From contig JBPJFY010000003.1 of assembly GCA_051208045.1 (NCBI GenBank), positions 62,001 through 126,000 on the forward strand: DNA of 64,000 nucleotides, in the 5' to 3' direction. The first letter of the stretch is position 1. Each line of letters begins with the position of its first letter. The notes under the pieces are model-generated. The model saw only the letters and a program-made list of their open reading frames with translations. It was not told the DNA's origin and did no database searches. The DNA is from LZORAL124-50-18 sp051208045 (GTDB lineage Bacteria; Pseudomonadota; Gammaproteobacteria; Pseudomonadales; Oleiphilaceae). A program made the translations under genes and the position numbers. This document shows positions 62,530-64,000 of the stretch, one piece after another.

Positions 62530-62988
62530 TCAGGCTTGTGTACTGTTTGCAGCGTCTTGAATGGCTGATTTGATTCGGGGATAGGTTCCACAACGACAAA
62601 TATTCCCGGACATCGCCTGATCCACTTCATCCGGGCTGGGCATCGCATTCGTGGCGAGGAGTGCCGCAGCGGACATCAATTGCCCGGATTGACAGTAGCC
62701 GCATTGAGGCACATTGTGTTTGATCCACATCTCCTGTAAAACATGCGGAGCTTCTGCTGAACCCAAACCTTCAATGGTGGTAATATTCTGCCCGGCTATT
62801 GCGCCCACCGGAGTGATGCACGATCGAATCGGTTGGCCATTCAAATGTACGGTACAGGCACCGCACAACCCTTTACCACACCCGAATTTGGTGCCTTTCA
62901 GTTTTAAATCATCCCGTAACACCCACAGGAGTGGCGTGTCCTCAGCGTAAGTGATTTTTCTTGTGGTTCCATTCACATGAATTTCCAT
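62530..62988 (-). CDS. [2Fe-2S] subunit of the same oxidoreductase (IorA type)
   Basis: Small electron-transfer subunit (152 aa). The plant-type ferredoxin cluster is formed by Cys37, Cys42, Cys45 and Cys57 (FGCGKGLCGACTV), and the second, helical cluster by CGYCQSG and CRCGTY. No signal peptide is seen; it probably travels with the Tat-exported large subunit. GAGGGGG before ATG 62988 gives a good ribosome site. It is the first gene of the operon and lies downstream of a TetR-like palindrome. Confidence 0.93.
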   Translation of the reverse strand: MEIHVNGTTRKITYAEDTPLLWVLRDDLKLKGTKFGCGKGLCGACTVHLNGQPIRSCITPVGAIAGQNITTIEGLGSAEAPHVLQEMWIKHNVPQCGYCQSGQLMSAAALLATNAMPSPDEVDQAMSGNICRCGTYPRIKSAIQDAANSTQA

Positions 62989-63102
62989 GCAATCCCCCTC
63001 AAAGGTTTATGTGCACGCGTAGGTGACATCGTTTTTCGTGACTTTATTTTTGTGTGACACTGATTTTCTGTGACAGTCTTGTTTTTGTACTGAGCATACT
63101 AA

Positions 63103-63117
63103 CTGACCATCGGTCAG
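63103..63117. promoter_or_regulatory. TetR-type operator palindrome
   Basis: CTGACC and GGTCAG flank ATC, 115 bases upstream of the iron-sulfur subunit start. The form resembles operators of TetR-family repressors. No tetR gene is in the window, so the regulator would be encoded elsewhere. Confidence 0.45.
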
Positions 63118-63213
63118 CTAATCAGGCCTTGCCTTTCGTCAATTCGCTTTTATTGGAATAGAGGTTACACTAAAGAAACCGCATAGAAAACGCACGATCA
63201 AAAGGAGAATACA

Positions 63214-63498
63214 ATGGCGCTGAGCAGAGAAGTCCTTGAAGAGATTAATGTTCTGATTCAATTTCGGCGTTGTAACACCCAGGAAGGCATAAAGGTCCAT
63301 TCCACTGCAGCTCAGGCCACCATCAATGCGGCAAAACGTCTTCATGCAAAGGGCATGATTACGCAGGCGGATGGGGGCTATCTGACCTTTGCAGGCAGAG
63401 AAACGGCTGAACATGCTGTTGCATTACATAATATGCTCACAATGGGGGATGCCCAGCAAATGGTGGATATCACCGCACCCACTGCAAATCTCTCATGA
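63214..63498 (+). CDS. TIGR02647-family small protein
   Basis: Protein of 94 aa. The pattern EVLEEINVLIQF, GIKVHSTA, AAKRLHAKGMITQADGGYLTFAGRETAEHA matches the TIGR02647 family found mainly in pseudomonads and relatives. The middle resembles a winged helix-turn-helix, so DNA binding is possible, but no function is established. AGGAG seven bases before ATG 63214 fixes the start. It is divergent from the oxidoreductase operon. Confidence 0.82.
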   Translation: MALSREVLEEINVLIQFRRCNTQEGIKVHSTAAQATINAAKRLHAKGMITQADGGYLTFAGRETAEHAVALHNMLTMGDAQQMVDITAPTANLS

Positions 63499-63644
63499 GC
63501 GCTTGATTTTTCCCTCCCAATCGGTTTTCCTAGCCACCCTTATCAGGTAGATACCCTTGAAGCAGGCAACGCAGACTCTGCTTCTCCGGGGCTACTGTTT
63601 ATCCAGAATCCGTTCACTTCCATAACAGGGTAACACCGAAGACC

Positions 63645-64000
63645 ATGGCTTTATTTGACGAATCCAGTAAACACCTTTCTTCATTCCCAGACACCGCGAT
63701 ACGTGTATTCCACGGCAGAGGTAAAGCATTTGAGGGCTTCGAACACATTAATGTCGAGTGGTACCCCCCCTTTCTGTTTGTTCAGAACTTCAAGGAAGAA
63801 CAATCGGATGCCCTGACGGAAAATCTCACCCGCCTGTTTCAGCAACACCCTGAAATTTCAGCGATACTCATGCAGTCTCGTGGCTGGCCCGACCTCAACA
63901 CAGAGGTATTCCAAAGCCGTGACACCGTGCAGCTCCCGGTCACCCAACGCGTAGCACTGACCGAAGATGTGTGTTGCGGAGTTAGCCTGGGCAAAAACCG
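63645..64000 (+). CDS. class I SAM-dependent methyltransferase, RlmI-like N-terminus (cut by window end)
   Basis: The frame is open from ATG 63645 to the window end (118 codons). The N-terminal part reads IRVFHGRGKAFEGFEHINVEWYPPFLFVQNF and reaches VCCGVSLGKNR, where related enzymes continue with the QNxGLFLDMR methyltransferase motif. It belongs to the family near RlmI (23S rRNA cytosine methyltransferases), but the catalytic half is outside the window. It follows the TIGR02647 gene by 146 bases on the same strand. Confidence 0.75.
   Translation, partial: MALFDESSKHLSSFPDTAIRVFHGRGKAFEGFEHINVEWYPPFLFVQNFKEEQSDALTENLTRLFQQHPEISAILMQSRGWPDLNTEVFQSRDTVQLPVTQRVALTEDVCCGVSLGKN

Overview
The window reads as chromosome of a gammaproteobacterium, probably an aerobic marine or aquatic member of the Pseudomonadales/Oceanospirillales side of the class. 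The reasons are the dnaX-ybaB-recR-rnd-ycgL-ycgN block with the SRP RNA gene beside dnaX, a TIGR02647-type protein, close cysK and fadD homologues, and many envelope and lipid genes. This placement is inference from gene content; no 16S rRNA is present. I see no prophage, insertion sequence or CRISPR array. The gene at each end of the window is cut by the window edge.

Layout. 0-4 kb: the end of a TSUP-family exporter and a MalT-like LuxR regulator, followed by a 300-base non-coding stretch that ends in a perfect terminator and may be a small RNA. 4-11.1 kb (minus strand): dinG coupled to gspB and gspA, then a patatin-like phospholipase and an MlaA homologue. 11.1-20 kb: a KASIII-type ketoacyl synthase, hrpA and fadD on the minus strand, then a monoglyceride-lipase-like hydrolase and a MaoC hydratase on the plus strand. 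With the thioesterase at 51.5 kb this gives a strong lipid-metabolism theme.

20-29.2 kb: nine tightly packed minus-strand genes form the most unusual system in the window. They are three periplasmic or lipoprotein TPR proteins, two small exported proteins, an ExbB/TolQ channel, two ExbD/TolR proteins (one lacking the usual membrane Asp) and a TonB-like protein with an AgmX/PglI-type C-terminal domain. Together they look like a proton-motive-force-driven trans-envelope machine of the Agl/Tol type; its job cannot be read from sequence. 29.2-29.7 kb is non-coding, with a second candidate small RNA. 29.7-35.3 kb: a CoxE-like VWA protein with a MoxR ATPase, cysK on the other strand, and a large membrane-anchored VWA protein.

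35.4-41.1 kb: ycgN, ycgL, rnd, recR, ybaB, dnaX and the SRP RNA gene. dnaX carries a run of ten A followed by immediate stops in both other frames, which suggests a short gamma form is made. 41.2-51.2 kb: a coiled-coil protein and a hybrid histidine kinase, tRNA-Ser(GGA) with a duplicated 3' end, a porin/PstS-like/histidine-kinase operon, and an operon of a solute-binding protein, an NHL-repeat protein and a small protein starting at TTG.

51.5-64 kb: acyl-CoA thioesterase, nitrate/nitrite-type MFS transporter, RND efflux pair, octaheme cytochrome c, chromate transporter, a two-subunit periplasmic molybdenum hydroxylase behind a TetR-like palindrome, a TIGR02647 protein and the start of an RlmI-like methyltransferase.
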